From NCBI GenBank assembly GCA_036874045.1, contig CM072344.1:3940501-4004500 (forward strand): a DNA stretch of 64,000 nucleotides, read 5' to 3'. The DNA is from Cymodocea nodosa. Lineage: Eukaryota; Streptophyta; Magnoliopsida; Alismatales; Cymodoceaceae. Under the pieces are notes generated by a model, which was given only the letters and a program-made list of their open reading frames with translations, was not told where the DNA came from and searched no databases. Position 1 is the stretch's first letter, and every line of letters starts with the position of its first letter. Below, in pieces: positions 34,955 through 47,432 of this stretch. Both the position numbers and the translations under genes were made by a program.

Positions 34955-37692
34955 ATTTTGAAAAGGTATTCTCATCTAAGGGTTTTGCAAATAGATCTGC
35001 TAGTTGTTTTGTGGTAGGAACAAAATTTAATACTATTTTTCCTTTTATAACATTATCCCTTAAAAAATGATGTTGAACTTCTATATGTTTAGGTCATGAA
35101 TGTAAGATAGGATTTTTAGACAAATTTATTGTAGAACTACAATCACAGAAAATCTTAGTTGGTTCATAGGCTAAATTAAAATCTTTTAAAGTTTGTTTAA
35201 TCCACAGGATTTGAGCACAACAAAGTGCAATAGTTTTATATTCAGCTTCAGTTGTAGATAATGCTATACAATTTTGTTTTTTGCTAAACCATGACATTAA
35301 AGAATTTCTTAGTAATTGACAAGTGCCACTTGATATAATTTAAAATCCATATAACAAGCATATGCTAACAAAATTCGTATTGATTCTAGTCTAACAATAG
35401 GAGCAAATGTTTCATCATAGTCAATTCCTTCCTCTTGCTTGTAACCTTGAGCAATGAACCTAGCTTTATTTTTAACTATATGTTCATCCTGATCTACTTT
35501 GTTTCTAAATACCCACCTTGTTCCTATTATAGAATGATTTTCAAGTGGTGGAACTAGATCCCATACCTCAATTCTTATAAATTGATTTAGCTCATTTTGC
35601 ATAGCTAAATACCAAAATTCATCTTCTAAGGCATCTTCAATTTTCTTAGGTTCTAGTAAAGAAACAAATGAGTAAGCACCACAAATGTTGACTATTGATG
35701 ACCTAGTCCTAACTCCTTGATTATGATCGCCTATTATCTGATCAAAAGAATGAGATGAAGCATAATGCCAATTTCTATGTTGTTCCTCTTTTTCTATAAG
35801 TATGACATTATTTTCTTCTAAATCTTCATCATTTAAACTTATATTTCTTATTCCATCACATAATCTCTCAATTTCTCTGTCAACATCATTTGGTACCATT
35901 TCTGGGAGAATTTCTGAATCAAAGTTTTCAGCATGTCTAAAATCCAAATGAGAATTTTCATGAAATTTCACATGTAGGGTTTCCTCAATGGTTTTTGTTG
36001 ATTTGTTATATACTCTATATGCCTTACTTCTAATGGAATAACCAACAAAATACCCTCATCTGATTTGGCTCTAAATTTGTCTTTATGTTCCTAAGTGTTT
36101 AAAATAAAACACTTGCAGCCAAAGGGTTTTAAATAACTTATTTTGGGAACCCTGTTATACCATAACTCATAAGGAGTTTTATCCAAAATTGGTATTAGAT
36201 GTACTCTATTTATAATATAACATGTTGTATGAACTACTTCTACCTAGAGAGATAGGGGTAACTTATTTTCATTTAACATGATTCTGGACATTTCCTGAAG
36301 TGATTTGTTTTTACGTTTTACTATTCCATTTTGTGAAGGAGCTCTTGGAAATGATTACCTATGATCCATGCCTAATTCTTTACAAAAGGTGTCCATTTGA
36401 TTATTATCAAATTCTGTACCATGATCACAACTAAGTTTTTGAATTTTAATATTTTGCTCATTCTGAACTTTATTACAGAATATCTTAAATATTTCAAAAA
36501 CTTCAGTTTTATTAGCTAGAAAATAAACCTAAGTAAACCTAGAATAATCATCAACTAGTACAAAAGCTTAATGTTTACCTCCTAGACTAGTTGTCCTAGT
36601 AGGTCCAAATAAATCCATATGCACTAGTTCTAATACTCTTTTGCTTGTTATTTCATTTAAACTTTTAAAGGATGTTTTATGTAATTTACCTAGTTGACAT
36701 GCATCACACATAAACTCTTTCGAGTACTTAATACTAGGTAAACCTCTAACAAGATTTTTTTTAGATAGCTTTTGTAATAATTTTAAGTTTGAGTGTCTTA
36801 GACTTCTTTGCCATAAAATAACTTCATCCGATTTTGCAATTAAGCAAGCATTGTCTTTAATAATATCAGAAGGAAAATTCAGAATATAAATGGATCATTT
36901 CTTATATGTAGTGAATAAAATTTTGTTTGTAGACATGTCTCCTAGCCTTCTATGCCATAAAATAACTTCATCCGATTTTACAATTAAGCAAGCATTATCT
37001 TTAATAATATCAGAAGGAAAATTTAGAATATAAATGGATCATTTCTTATATGTAGTGAATAAAATTTTGTTTGTAGACATGTCCATGATTTTACAGGAAT
37101 CTTTTTCAAAAATTACTCTATAAAACTTCATTAAAATAGGAACACTCAATAAATTAAAACTTAAGTTTTTCATTAATAAGACATCATTTATAAAATATTT
37201 TTTAGTTACCTGAACCTTGTCAGACCCAAGTATATCTGTTTTACTTTTATTTCCAAAGGTAACTTGCCCATTTTTGGTCTTTGTTAATTCTATAAGTAAT
37301 TGTATATCTCTAGTCATGTGGCTAGATGCTCCATTATCCATTTTGATTTGTGTACCTACAAAACAGTTAAGAAGAAATTTTATCTCTTGGAACCCATTTT
37401 TGAGTGGGTCTAAGAATTTTAGAGAGAGTCATATCAAAATAATCAATATTTTTAGACTTCAACTTATCTATTTTCTGATAATTATTCTTGTGTTTATTTC
37501 TCTTAGTGTTATAATTATCAAAACATTTTTCTCTATGAAAACCAGAGTTGAAATTTTCATTTCTGACATTATTTGATTACTGATCCCAATATCCAATATT
37601 CTTTAAATATGAAGAAAACTGATCAAAAATATTAAGATTCTCAAATGACTTAGCTTGATTTTTCTGAAAATTTCTTTTGAAATTGTTGCATT
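34955..37692 (-). pseudogene. Ty1/copia (Sirevirus-like) pol remnant
   Basis: Reading right to left: end of gag (37692-37345; same segment as 44281-44388), protease with MDNGASSHMT (37341), GAG-pre-integrase, integrase (VHMDLFGP, CDHGTEFDN), RT start (35971: WVFRNKVDQDEHIVKNKARF, GIDYDETFAPIVRLESIR) and RNase H (35297: ALSTTEAEYK, then KHIEVQHHF). The order PR-IN-RT-RH is copia type. Defects: multiple in-frame stops, a 144-bp tandem duplication before integrase (about 36796-37083), the third integrase catalytic acid read as Lys (VKRKNKSLQEM; VERKN expected), and loss of the RT catalytic YVDD region, since YQ is followed almost directly by the RNase H linker. The right side is interrupted by an LTR at 37693. 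Confidence 0.85.
36796..37083 (-). repeat. 144-bp tandem duplication inside copia pol
   Basis: The block containing 'ccataaaataacttcatccg' and 'gaataaaattttgtttgtag' occurs twice (36811 and 36955 starts of the same word), 144 bases apart. The duplication is in frame (48 codons) and precedes the integrase zinc-binding region. Confidence 0.88.
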
Positions 37693-38869
37693 TGTTAGGA
37701 ATTTTATTTTGATGATAAATTCTTTATTAAAGTTTATAAATAAGTCTAAATAATATTCTCTAAGTATAATAGTCACATAATTAAATGTTAACAGGTTATC
37801 GAAAAGTTTCATTTAAAATTTCGGATAGTTAGATTTTCGAATAGTTAAAGTTTTCGGATAGTTAGAATTTCAGATAGTTAACGTTTCGATTTAGTCGAAG
37901 AGTTATGTTAAAAACTCGTATAGTTAAGTTATCTACACGTGTGTTTTTAATGTTTTAAGTTGTCACGTGTTTTCCATGTGCATTCGGTAATGAAAATCGA
38001 AGAGTTAGATAACTGTTCGAGTTTTTATACACATGGATACATAACTGTTCAAGTTTTATAAAATGACTAATGAACAGATAAGTTTTCCTTGTTCAGTCAT
38101 GTATTTTGCAGGTGCAAAAACTTGAAGAGTTATAGATAAGTGTTCGAGTTTTTACAAGACTTAAAGGATAAATGTTCGACTAAAACGATGAGTTAGAAGA
38201 TATTCTACAAGACTCCAAGAAGATAAAGTTTCAGTGAATCTATGAGTGGAGATTGTGAAAATTCAAAAAGATAGTAATTTGAATTAAAGAAAAAATTAGT
38301 ACATAGATTATGGATTAAGTGGACGAACATGCTGAACATGAATGACAGAGTTTGACTACTAATAGAGAGTACGAGCTACATTACAATGAGGATCCCAATC
38401 TCAAAAACCATGTCTGAATATTCAATCTGGATCCCAAATTGAAATATCAAGTCTGAATATTCATATTCAGAAAAATTTTCCAACATTAGAAGAAGTTCAA
38501 AATTCCAAGCAATTTCAGAAAAGAAGCTACAAACGCAAGAAGTTTGGAAATTCAACAACTAGAGAAGAAGGGATACAGAAGTTGAGCAAAAAGAAGGAAA
38601 TGAGCTATGTGCATAAAGATCAGGTTTTATACAATTCAAAATTAGTTTTGAATAAGGACTTCATTTTCTATTTGAATTGTATATTGGACATTACTATATC
38701 AAAACTGTCAAGAAAGGAATTAGCTGAAAAGATATTGTAAATTCTGTCTTTAAAGTTTATAAAGAATAGAATTTTATTTAAGGGTGTTTTGTGCTCTTGT
38801 TTTATCCACTGGTAATTTTAATTACTAAAGACACAACTCACCCCTCTCTTGTGATACAACGATCCTACA
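37693..38869 (+). repeat. 5' LTR of a plus-strand Sirevirus-like copia element (family B)
   Basis: Runs TGTTAGGAATTTTATTTTG...CGATCCTACA and is followed by a primer-binding site. It is homologous to 28162-29369 in opposite orientation. It interrupts the minus-strand copia gag-pol. The left flank 5-mer is GCATT, and a matching right copy was not found. It contains 'gatagttagattttcgaat' style repeats and CACGTG words. Confidence 0.8.
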
Positions 38870-38871
38870 AC

Positions 38872-38983
38872 TGGTATCAGAGCTTTTATTATTGTCAGAT
38901 TGCCTACGCTCTACTACAACTAGTATTAGAGCTTTTATTATTGTCAGATTGCCTACACTCTACTACATCTAGTATCAAAGCAT
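38872..38983 (+). other. Primer-binding site and its tandem duplicates
   Basis: TGGTATCAGAGC at 38872-38883 matches the initiator-Met tRNA end. The 49-base segment starting with it is repeated: CTAGTATTAGAGC near 38920 and CTAGTATCAAAGC near 38969 head the following units. The first copy alone keeps the perfect site. Confidence 0.8.
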
Positions 38984-39043
38984 TTGAAAAGCTTTCATTT
39001 CTTTATTTAGGAATCGATTTTTCCTGTCATTTACTTAGGATCA

Positions 39044-40766
39044 TGTTTAGAATGAAAAAGTGAATAATATTAAGGGTTAAATGATGGTTAATTGCATAAT
39101 ATTTAGCTTATCATATGAGAATTAAGCCATTATGTTATAATTGCACTGTTATATGCTTTAATGAAGGAATTTGCATAATTTTAGGAAATTAATGTTAATT
39201 AAGTACATTTTTGAACTGTTGGTAAATTGCAGGCTGTGAAATTCTTAAGTATCCAAATTTTCTAGTAGTTCAGAGAGTTATGTCTAATGTACCAGACAGT
39301 TATGTTTTAAATGCTTAAAGAATATTTTATTATTTTTTGGAATACACGTGTTGTAACCATAATGCTTGACTTAAGTGAATGTTTGGTAAGTTACCTATTA
39401 ACTATACGAAATACATCTGAGCATCAAATAGTTAAGGTCGTAAGTATCTGAAATATCTGAACTCGTTAAGTTAGAATTATGCACGTGTTGAATTTAAATG
39501 CTTTAGTATATCACGTGAGATGCACATGTTTAACTTGTTAAGTTAGCATAACTGTACGCATTGAGTTACATGAATACACACTAAGGTAACGCATTATGTT
39601 AGCAGCTTATTTCTTTATTGCACGTGTCTTATAGTTTAATCAATGAAGTAAGTCCATTGAGTTATCTGTAACTCCACAGACCATTTATTTTCTAATGTGC
39701 CACTATAGTTGTTATAGAAACAAGACATTCGAAGGAAAACCACGATTACACGTATCACGTAGGAATTCACTCGTGGAAGGAAGAAGAAATCACCATCGTT
39801 GATATGAATGAAGGAAATCCAATCGATCATCTAAGTAGAAGCAGTTACTATTGAAAGAAATATAAAAGAAGAGGAGAAAGACGAAGGAGTGTGTGGAGGA
39901 CCGTGCTAACTACAGGTAGTGTCGGAAGTTCCTTGAAGCTCCACACCACCACCAAAACCACCACCATAATTACCAACCATTGGAGGTCTATGAGGATACT
40001 TTCCTGATGTTGGGTTGATTCCGAGCGAAACACGGTGCCTGACAACCATTGTGAGGAGTGATCGCGTCACGGGAAGGGAAGCCATTTTCACTAAGCACCA
40101 ACTCATATCTGCGGAGATCGTAAAGCTTCTAGCCTTGGTTTCGGATTGATGCCAGTATGCAGAAGAGGAGATCATCTTGCAATTTTGGACTCGCGATTCT
40201 ATAGGGAGAGGAGGCAAGATTGTAAGTGATTAAGTTTTCAATGGTGTAATCGCGTCACATGTAGTGACGGAAGTATTTATTGTCGATATAGATTTTTACA
40301 TTTCACCTTTCATTCATCTTCAAGAACATATTAAAACAAAAATACCAAAAACAACAAATTATCTGTGTTTACATTTAGTATTTAAGTATTGTATTGTTTG
40401 TTTGGTATCGTGATTAATGTTACCATTGTTAGTATTGTGAGTGTTTTATGTTTGTTTGATTCAGAAAATAGAAAATAGTTTTACAGTTTACTGAAATTGA
40501 TTCGTTCCAGATACTTAAAAATTTTAATGGTTACTGTTTGAAATATCAGAATGTTAGTGTTGCTTAATGATAAATCTAATATTAACTAACATTGAAGAGC
40601 TTAATTGATGTTATTTGCAATCTGTGGAACCGCCCATTGGTTGGCTGAATTCCTCTATAAATAGTAGTATTTAATTAGAAAGATAGGCTCATAGGGTTAA
40701 CTTAAGTCCACGATGTTAGTCCGTTGAGTTAGCTATAACTCGACGAACTAGGTCTGTTGTGTTAAC
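39044..40766 (+). repeat. Athila-like LTR, 3'-truncated
   Basis: Starts TGTTTAGAATGAAAAAGTG inside copia leader sequence and is collinear with the LTR at 25167. A core promoter is well preserved: CCATTGG at 40633-40639 and TATAAATA at 40656-40663. The LTR breaks off in 'gtctgttgtgttaac' at about 40766 and joins gag directly; its last ~250 bases and the primer-binding site are missing. Confidence 0.78.
40633..40663 (+). promoter_or_regulatory. CCAAT and TATA boxes of the Athila-like LTR
   Basis: CCATTGG (complement CCAATGG) is followed 16 bases later by TATAAATA. The motif pair is conserved with changes near 26855-26875 (plus) and on the minus strand near 45860-45890. Confidence 0.6.
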
Positions 40767-42457
40767 CATAATGAAAATTGATCAAAAATTGAATGCAATG
40801 AGATTAGATAATTTGGAAAGAAAATTAAAGGCATTGGACGAATACACAATGAAATTACAAGTTATGCAACAAGACAACACAAATGAAAACTTTAATGTTA
40901 TAGAAGTGCATAATTTGCAAGACATACAAACAAAAGAAAATACCAATGCAATAGAATCTAAAGAATGCAATTTAAAACTAAAAATAATTGAAGATCATAA
41001 CTACAAAAATAATATACAAGAACATCATAAAAGTAACGAAAATCTGGAAGATGTATGTATAACATTAAGATATATACCACCAAGAATTCAAAAAGAAAGT
41101 AAGATGAAGGTGGATAAGAGCAAAAATCTAAATGATAATGAAAATGTAATATCTGAAAACATAGAAATCAATGAAGAAAAATCTAAATCTGAAAATGAGA
41201 CTAAAAATGATCAAACAAATCAAATGAAAGAAAAAGAATCTTTTAAATCACAATCATTAGCACCTTATCTTGAAAGATTACAACAAATATTTCTTGAAAA
41301 ATAAGAAAAAATTAGAGAAATTTTTGAAAAAGTACAAGTTAACATTCCTTTGTTAGACTTATTGCAGAAAATGCCATCTTGTGCTAAATTTCTTAAGGAT
41401 TGGTGTACTAAGAAAAGAGAGCGAAAAGCTTTAAGGAAAATCTTTTTAGCTGAGCAAAGTAGTTCCCTATTTCTGCCACAAATTCCTAAAAAGTTATTTG
41501 ATCGTGGAATTCCTATTATATCATGCACCATAGGGAATACCATTCTAGAAAAAACCTTAATAGACTTAGGTGCAGGTATAAATGTTATGCTGAGTGATAT
41601 ATTTGCATCCTTAGGATTAGAAGGCTTAATCCCTACTAGGACTATTATTCAATTAGCTCATAGAAGTATAAGATACCCTAGAGGAAAAATAAAGGATGCT
41701 TTAATTAAAATCAAAAACTTCATATATCCTATAGATATTGTAATTTTGGATTCCCAACAAATTAAGCATCAAAATCGTGATACATATTTAATTTTGGGAA
41801 GACCATTCCTAGCAACATTAGGAGCTGTTATAAATTGTAAGACTGGAGTGATGAAGTTAGCATATGATAATGAGGATACTCAATTAAACATTTTTAAACC
41901 AGAAAAGTTTGAGGAGTTAGAATTGTCCTTACATACTATAGACTTTTTAGAGGATGAAGGAGATATGCTAGATGATGTGATTCAAGAAGAACTAAATAGG
42001 CAACTAAATTCTGAAAATTTAGGAGAATGTGAAAGCATAAATGTAGAAGGAGGTCAAGAAGAAATTAATATAGAAAATGATGATGTTCAATTAGGAGCTC
42101 TAGCTTCTAATGGGCAACATTTAGATTTAAAACCTTTACCTCCTGAATTAACCTATATATTTTTGGAAGAAAAATGAACATGTCCAATCGTTATTGCTTC
42201 AGATTTAAAAGAGGATCAAATTGCTAAATTAAAAGATGTAGTAAAAACTTATAAAGAAGCAATAGGATGAACTATAACTGATATAAAAGGGTTAAGTGCA
42301 ACTTTATGCTGTCATCACATATATTTAGAAGAGAATGGTAAACCTGTTAGAATTCCTGAGAGGAGATTAAATCCAAATCTTAAAGAAGTAGTCAGGAAGG
42401 AAATAGTGAAATGGTTTTTCCTAGTGAAATAGTGAAGGAAGGACGGACTATGACTGA
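40759..42457 (+). pseudogene. Athila-like gag C-terminus, protease and RT start
   Basis: One frame from about 40759 to 42177, with a single TAA at 41302 (Gln in a sister copy). It includes IMKIDQKLNAMRLDNLERKL, the VNIPLLDLLQKMPSCAKFL linker and a retropepsin domain with active site LIDLGAGINV (41550-41585), the Asp-Leu-Gly-Ala form usual in Athila-type elements, and LILGRPFLA. A TGA at 42175 (CGA in the right-end copy) is followed by the RT N-terminus (HIYLEENGKPVRIPERRLNP). The RT is cut at 42415. Bases 42416-42457 are a jumbled gypsy fragment fused to a copia primer-binding site. Confidence 0.8.
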
Positions 42458-44388
42458 TATCAGAGCTTTTATTATTATTAGATTGCCTACACTCTACTAC
42501 ATCTAGTATCAAAGCATCTGAAAAGCTTTCATTTCTCTAGTTAGAAATCAATTTTTCTTGTCATTTACTTAGGATCATCTGTTTAAAATAGATGATACTG
42601 AAATCTTAATTATGACTGAAGGACAGACCATTAATCGTCCTCTTGTGTTCGAAGGTAGCAACTATGGATACTAGAAATATAGAATGAAATATTCTTTCAG
42701 TCAATTGATTTCAAATTGTGGCATATAATTAGCAATCCTATAGTGTTAGTTACAACTCCATATGATACTTGGACTTTTGATGAAAAGGAGTGAATGACAC
42801 TGAATGCTAAAGGTTTAAACATCTTGTTTTGTGCTTTATCTCATGATCAATTTAACAAAGTTTCTGCATATCAAACTGCATATGAGATATGACATGCATT
42901 AGAAGTTGCCAATGAAGGTACTAACTAGGTCAAGGAATCTAAGATTAATATGTTACTACATAAATATGAGCTTTTTAAAATGCATGAAAATGAATGTATC
43001 TCTGATATGTTTTCCCGTTTTCTTGAGATTGTAAATTCATTAAAATCTTTAGGCAAGAAATTCGAGGAAAAAGACTTGGTAAGAAAGATCCTTAGATCTT
43101 TAACTAAAATTTGGGCTCAAAAGACAACATCTATTGAAGAGTCTAAAGATTTAAATACATATACTCTTGATGATCTTATAGGAAATCTAACAGTCTATGA
43201 AGTACAACATTTAGATCCAAAAGGGAAGAATTCTAGAAGGGATCTAGCTTTTAAGGCTGATAAAGTCTTAGAAGTCACTAGTGATTCTAAAGATGATTTA
43301 CAGTTGTTGACTAGAAAATTTAGAAATCCGTTGAAGAAACATTGGAACTTCAGGTCAGCAAATACATTTGGAGATGTGGAGAAGAAGTCATTCATGAAAG
43401 ACAAAATCATATGCTACAAGTGCAACAGACCGAGTCACTTTCAAACTGATTGTCCCTTAACAAAGATAAGAAGAATTTGAGGAGAAATTTCAAGAGTAAG
43501 AAATTCAAAAAGAGAATGGCACTTAAAATGACATGGGATGACTCTTCAGCTTCACAAAGTGAAGAAATAAAGGATTCAACATCAGATAATGAATCCTCAT
43601 CAACATCAGATTTAGAAGAAAATCTAGCAAACGTATGCTTCATGGCGAAATCCAGTGAGGTATCCTTTGATCAAAATGCTAGTTTTGATAGTTTTGAGGG
43701 ATTACTTGTTGAATACAATAAATTAGCTAGAAAATGTAAGAAAGTAAAAATAGAAGGAAAGAACACTAGGAAAATGCTAGATGAATCTGAAAATAAGATT
43801 GATTTTTTGAACTCTACGTTGAATAAATTTAAAGAAGAAAATTAAAAGCATGCATTGGAAATTTTAAAGTTTACTACAATAGAAAGAAAATTGCATGCTA
43901 ATTGTGAAAATTTAATTGTTGATAAAAAGAAAATGATTTGTGAAATTGAAAAACTGAAACTAGCTATTATTGATTTAAATTCAGAAATTGATATGTTAAA
44001 GATTAAGGTCTACGATCAAAATGCTATATTAAGTAAATGGAATAATAGCAAAACTATAACAAATGAACTTAGTAGTAAAATATCAAATGTAGAAAAATAT
44101 GGTATTGGTTTACATGATGCATCTTCTGAAAATTATATATTGCATGATGGTATTGCTAAAAGTAATGTCTTTATTTCTAGTACTAAGAATAGTAAGAGAA
44201 AAACTATTCTGTGTGTGATTAAAAAGGGAGATAAGTATGTGCAACTTGATAAAATGCAGCATATAAATGATAGCACATGATGCAAGAATTTCAAAAGGAA
44301 TTTTCAAAAAAATCAAGCTAAGACATTTGAGAATTTTAATATTTTTGATCAATTTTCTCTATATTTAAAAAATATCGGATATTGGAAT
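42451..44388 (+). pseudogene. Ty1/copia (Sirevirus-like) gag
   Basis: Preceded by a primer-binding-site-like TATCAGAGC (42456) and the same leader as 38872-39043. The gag frame starts at ATG 42612 (RPLVFEGSNYGY-stop-KYRM). It continues with a frameshift through the capsid core (KINMLLHKYELFKMHENE, DMFSRFLEIVNSLKSLGKKF) and a CX2CX4HX4C zinc knuckle (CYKCNRPSHFQTDC, 43413-43452). After another frameshift come ALKMTWDDSSASQSEE and a long coiled-coil-like region to 44280. Stops include Trp-to-TGA/TAG and Gln-to-TAG types. The tail (44281-44388) equals the right edge of the minus-strand pol remnant. An LTR starts at 44389. Confidence 0.8.
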
Positions 44389-45445
44389 TGTTAGGACCCT
44401 AGTATTTTGATAATGCAAAAACTTATGTGAGGAAACATATTGTATTTCACAATGAAGACAACTCAGCAAAAGATCAGAAGGCAAGATAAAGTCATTACAG
44501 ATAGTTTAGAATGGGCTGTAAGAGATAAACAAGATATTAGAAGGTTACCAGGCTTAACTATCTAGAAGAGATATATTTTCGGTGAGTTACCAAGCCTAAG
44601 TATTTGAAAGGCAGTTTAAAGTAGTAGGAATTCAATCGGAGAGTTAGAAAGATGGATGTATGGAAAATCAGAGAGTTAGAAAGTTAACTATCTGAAAAAT
44701 AAGAAGAATTGAAGAGTTACTGTACTTAACTATCCGAAGCTTAAGTCATTGAATTTCCCACATGCAGATATCTAAACAGAAGCTTAAAAGAAGAATCGAA
44801 AAGTTACTGTAGCTAACTATCCGAAATTCTAAGAGTTTCGGTGAGTTATAGGTATAACCATCCGAAACTTAAGTTATTCTATTATGCACGTGCAGAACTG
44901 AGAAGATAGCTATCGGAAGCTTAGAAGAAGAAAATCAAAGAGTTACTGTAGCTAACTATCCGATAGTTAGGAGAATTTTGGTGAGTTACAACTACAAGTA
45001 TCTAAACTTTAAATACTTCACATGTATAACTTAAATCTCATGTCACAAAAGAACTTAAGTGGATTTTCGATGAGTTACTATCATCCTTTGGAAAGTTACA
45101 TAGATAACTATCCGAAAGTTTGAGAAAATCGGAAGGTTATCTTGAAACACCTTTCCAAATGGTAACTTACCATATTTGGATCTGCAAACTTAGCAAGAAC
45201 AGCAGAATCAATCCGTTGAAGTGAAAATATGATCGTTGGTAGTTCAAGCATAAATATAGATAGATCATTCAATATTCAATAGAGCAATGAAGTGAGATTA
45301 CACAAACAAACACATACAGAGATATAGTATACATTGTAGATTAATTACTGTTATAGAAGAAAAACACAATTCAAATTAACTGCTACAAAGAATTGATTGA
45401 AAGCAGGATATACAAGAAGATTCTTATAGCTCTCTATTCGGTTAC
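44389..45445 (+). repeat. Truncated LTR of the TR-GAG family
   Basis: Begins TGTTAGGACCCTAGTATTTTG and is collinear with the minus strand of 16734-18115 as far as the 'tggatatacaagaagattc' block. It is then cut at about 45445 against an Athila-like primer-binding region. It contains the paired 'aactatccgaaa' / 'atcggagagttac' words seen in the full copies. Confidence 0.75.
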
Positions 45446-45472
45446 CCAACACGACACTAGAAAATTTTTTGA

Positions 45473-45490
45473 ATCTCCAGCAACGCACCA
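45473..45490 (-). other. Decayed Asp-tRNA primer-binding site (Athila type)
   Basis: The minus strand reads TGGTGCGTTGCTGGAGAT, close to the TGGCGCCGTTGCCGGGGA site used by Athila-type elements, with C-to-T/G-to-A changes and one missing base. It lies 9 bases inside the LTR end at 45500. Confidence 0.7.
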
Positions 45491-45499
45491 GAAAAACTA

Positions 45500-47432
45500 T
45501 GATTTGTTAACTTTTGTTTTTACTTAGTTAATTTATCTTTATGCCTATTCTTTTTCTTTTAGAAGTAAACAAACAACCTTTAATACAATTTAGATATTAA
45601 TTCCAATTTGTACTATAACTGCAAGTGCATAGTGTCTATTGTATCAGTGTGCAAGTACAGGTCGATCCCATAGGGAATTGCTTAAGAGTTTAGAACTGTC
45701 CGTTTGTTAACAATCAAATTTATATATTCAATAAGCTCTCCATTGAATTACAGTTAACTCAACAGACAAAGTTCGTTGAGTTATAACTAACTCAACAGAC
45801 TAACCTCGTGGACTTAAGTTAACTCCACGAGCCTGTCTTTCCTTTTTAAATACTGCTATTTACAGAGGAATTCGACCAACCATTGGGCGGTTCCACAGAT
45901 TGTAAATAACATCAATTAAGCTCTTTAATGTTAGTAAACACTGGATTTATCATTAAGCAATACTAACATTCAGATAATTCAAACAGTAACCATTAAAATC
46001 TTTAAGTCTTTTGAACGAACCAATTTCAGTAAATTGTAAAACTAAAACAAATATAAAATAATCACAACACTAACAAAGATAACATTAATCACGATACAAC
46101 ACTCAAATACAACATACAATAGCAGATAAGTTGTTTTTGGTATTTTTGGTTTAATATGAACATGGAAATGGGCAAAAGGTGAAATGTAAAGTAATCTCAA
46201 TCGACAGTAAATACTTCCGTCACTACATATGACGCGATTACACTACTAAAAATTAAACCACTTACAATCCTGTCTCCTCTCCCTATAGAATCGTGAGTCT
46301 AGAATTGCAAGATAATCTCCTCTTCAGCATACAGGCATCAACCCGAAGTCAAGGCTAGAAGCTTTACGATCTCCTCCGATGGTTGGTGACTGTGGTGGTG
46401 ATGGTGGTGATAACGATGGTTGGTATGGTACTTTGGAGAATTGCCGATATTGCCTGCAAAAAACTCGGTGCTCCTCCTCTGTACACATTGGCCGTCTATC
46501 GATCACACACTTTTCTTCTTTTTCTTCTTTTCTTTTATATTTCTTCAATAGTAATTGCTTCTACTTGAATGATCAGTTGGATTTCCTTCATTCATATCAA
46601 TGGTGGTGATTTCTTCTCCCTGCGCAATACATGCAATCATGGTTTTTCTTCCAACTGTCCTATTTCTACAACCGCTATAGTGGCATATTAGAAAATAAAT
46701 AGTCCGTGGAGTTACAGATAACTCAATGGACTTACCTCGTTGATTTAACTATAAAACACATGCAAAATTTTAACTATCCGATGCTCAGGTGCATTTCGGA
46801 TACTTATAAATTTAACTATCTGATGCTCAGATGCATTTTGGATAGTTACAAATAACTCACCGATATATAACTTAAGTAAATCTACCAGATCTCGACACGT
46901 GTCAACAATAGTTTAATAATAAAATACACATTTCGGAGAGTTACAAGTCTAACTATCCGATGCTCAGATGCAATTTCGGATAGTTATAGATAACTCACCA
47001 AAAGTTCACTTAAGTCATGCGCTATGGTTTCGACACGTGTACTTCTGGAAATAATAAAATATTCTTTTAAAGCATAACTATTCGACAATATAAACATAAA
47101 TATCCGATACATGTTCGGTATGTTAAACATAACTGTCCGAAATATGTTCGATATGTTAAACATAATAGTTCGAAATATGTTCGGGATGTTAAACATAACT
47201 GTCCGAAATATCAGAAAATTTGGATACTTAAGAATTTCATAGCCTGCAACTTACCGACAGTTTAGAAATGTACTAAATTGACATTAATTCCCCAAAATTA
47301 AGCACATTCTTTAATTAAAGCATATAATAGTGCAATTATAACATAATGGCTTAATTCTCATATGATAAGCTAAACATTATGTAATTAACCATCATTTAAC
47401 CATTAATAATATGCACTTTTTCATTCTAAACA
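45500..47432 (-). repeat. Complete Athila-like LTR with primer site on one side and polypurine tract on the other
   Basis: The minus strand runs from TGTTTAGAATGAAAAAGTGC (47432) to '...aacaaatca' (45500), 1933 bases. On its 5' side is a polypurine tract (47433-47446, AGGTATGGGGGAAG); on its 3' side a primer-binding site (45473-45490). It carries the palindromes CCGTGGAGTTA-caga-TAACTCAATGG (46704-46729) and AACTATCCGA...TCGGATAGTT (46951-46985). Short frames inside are chance frames. Confidence 0.82.

Noticed and set aside
43195..43643. Minus-strand frames across the copia gag
   Set aside because: Complement of real gag sequence with its zinc knuckle; shadows.
46379..46609. Gly/Asp-rich open frames within 45500-47432
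   Set aside because: Inside an LTR, present with changed frame in the other LTR copies; not a gene.
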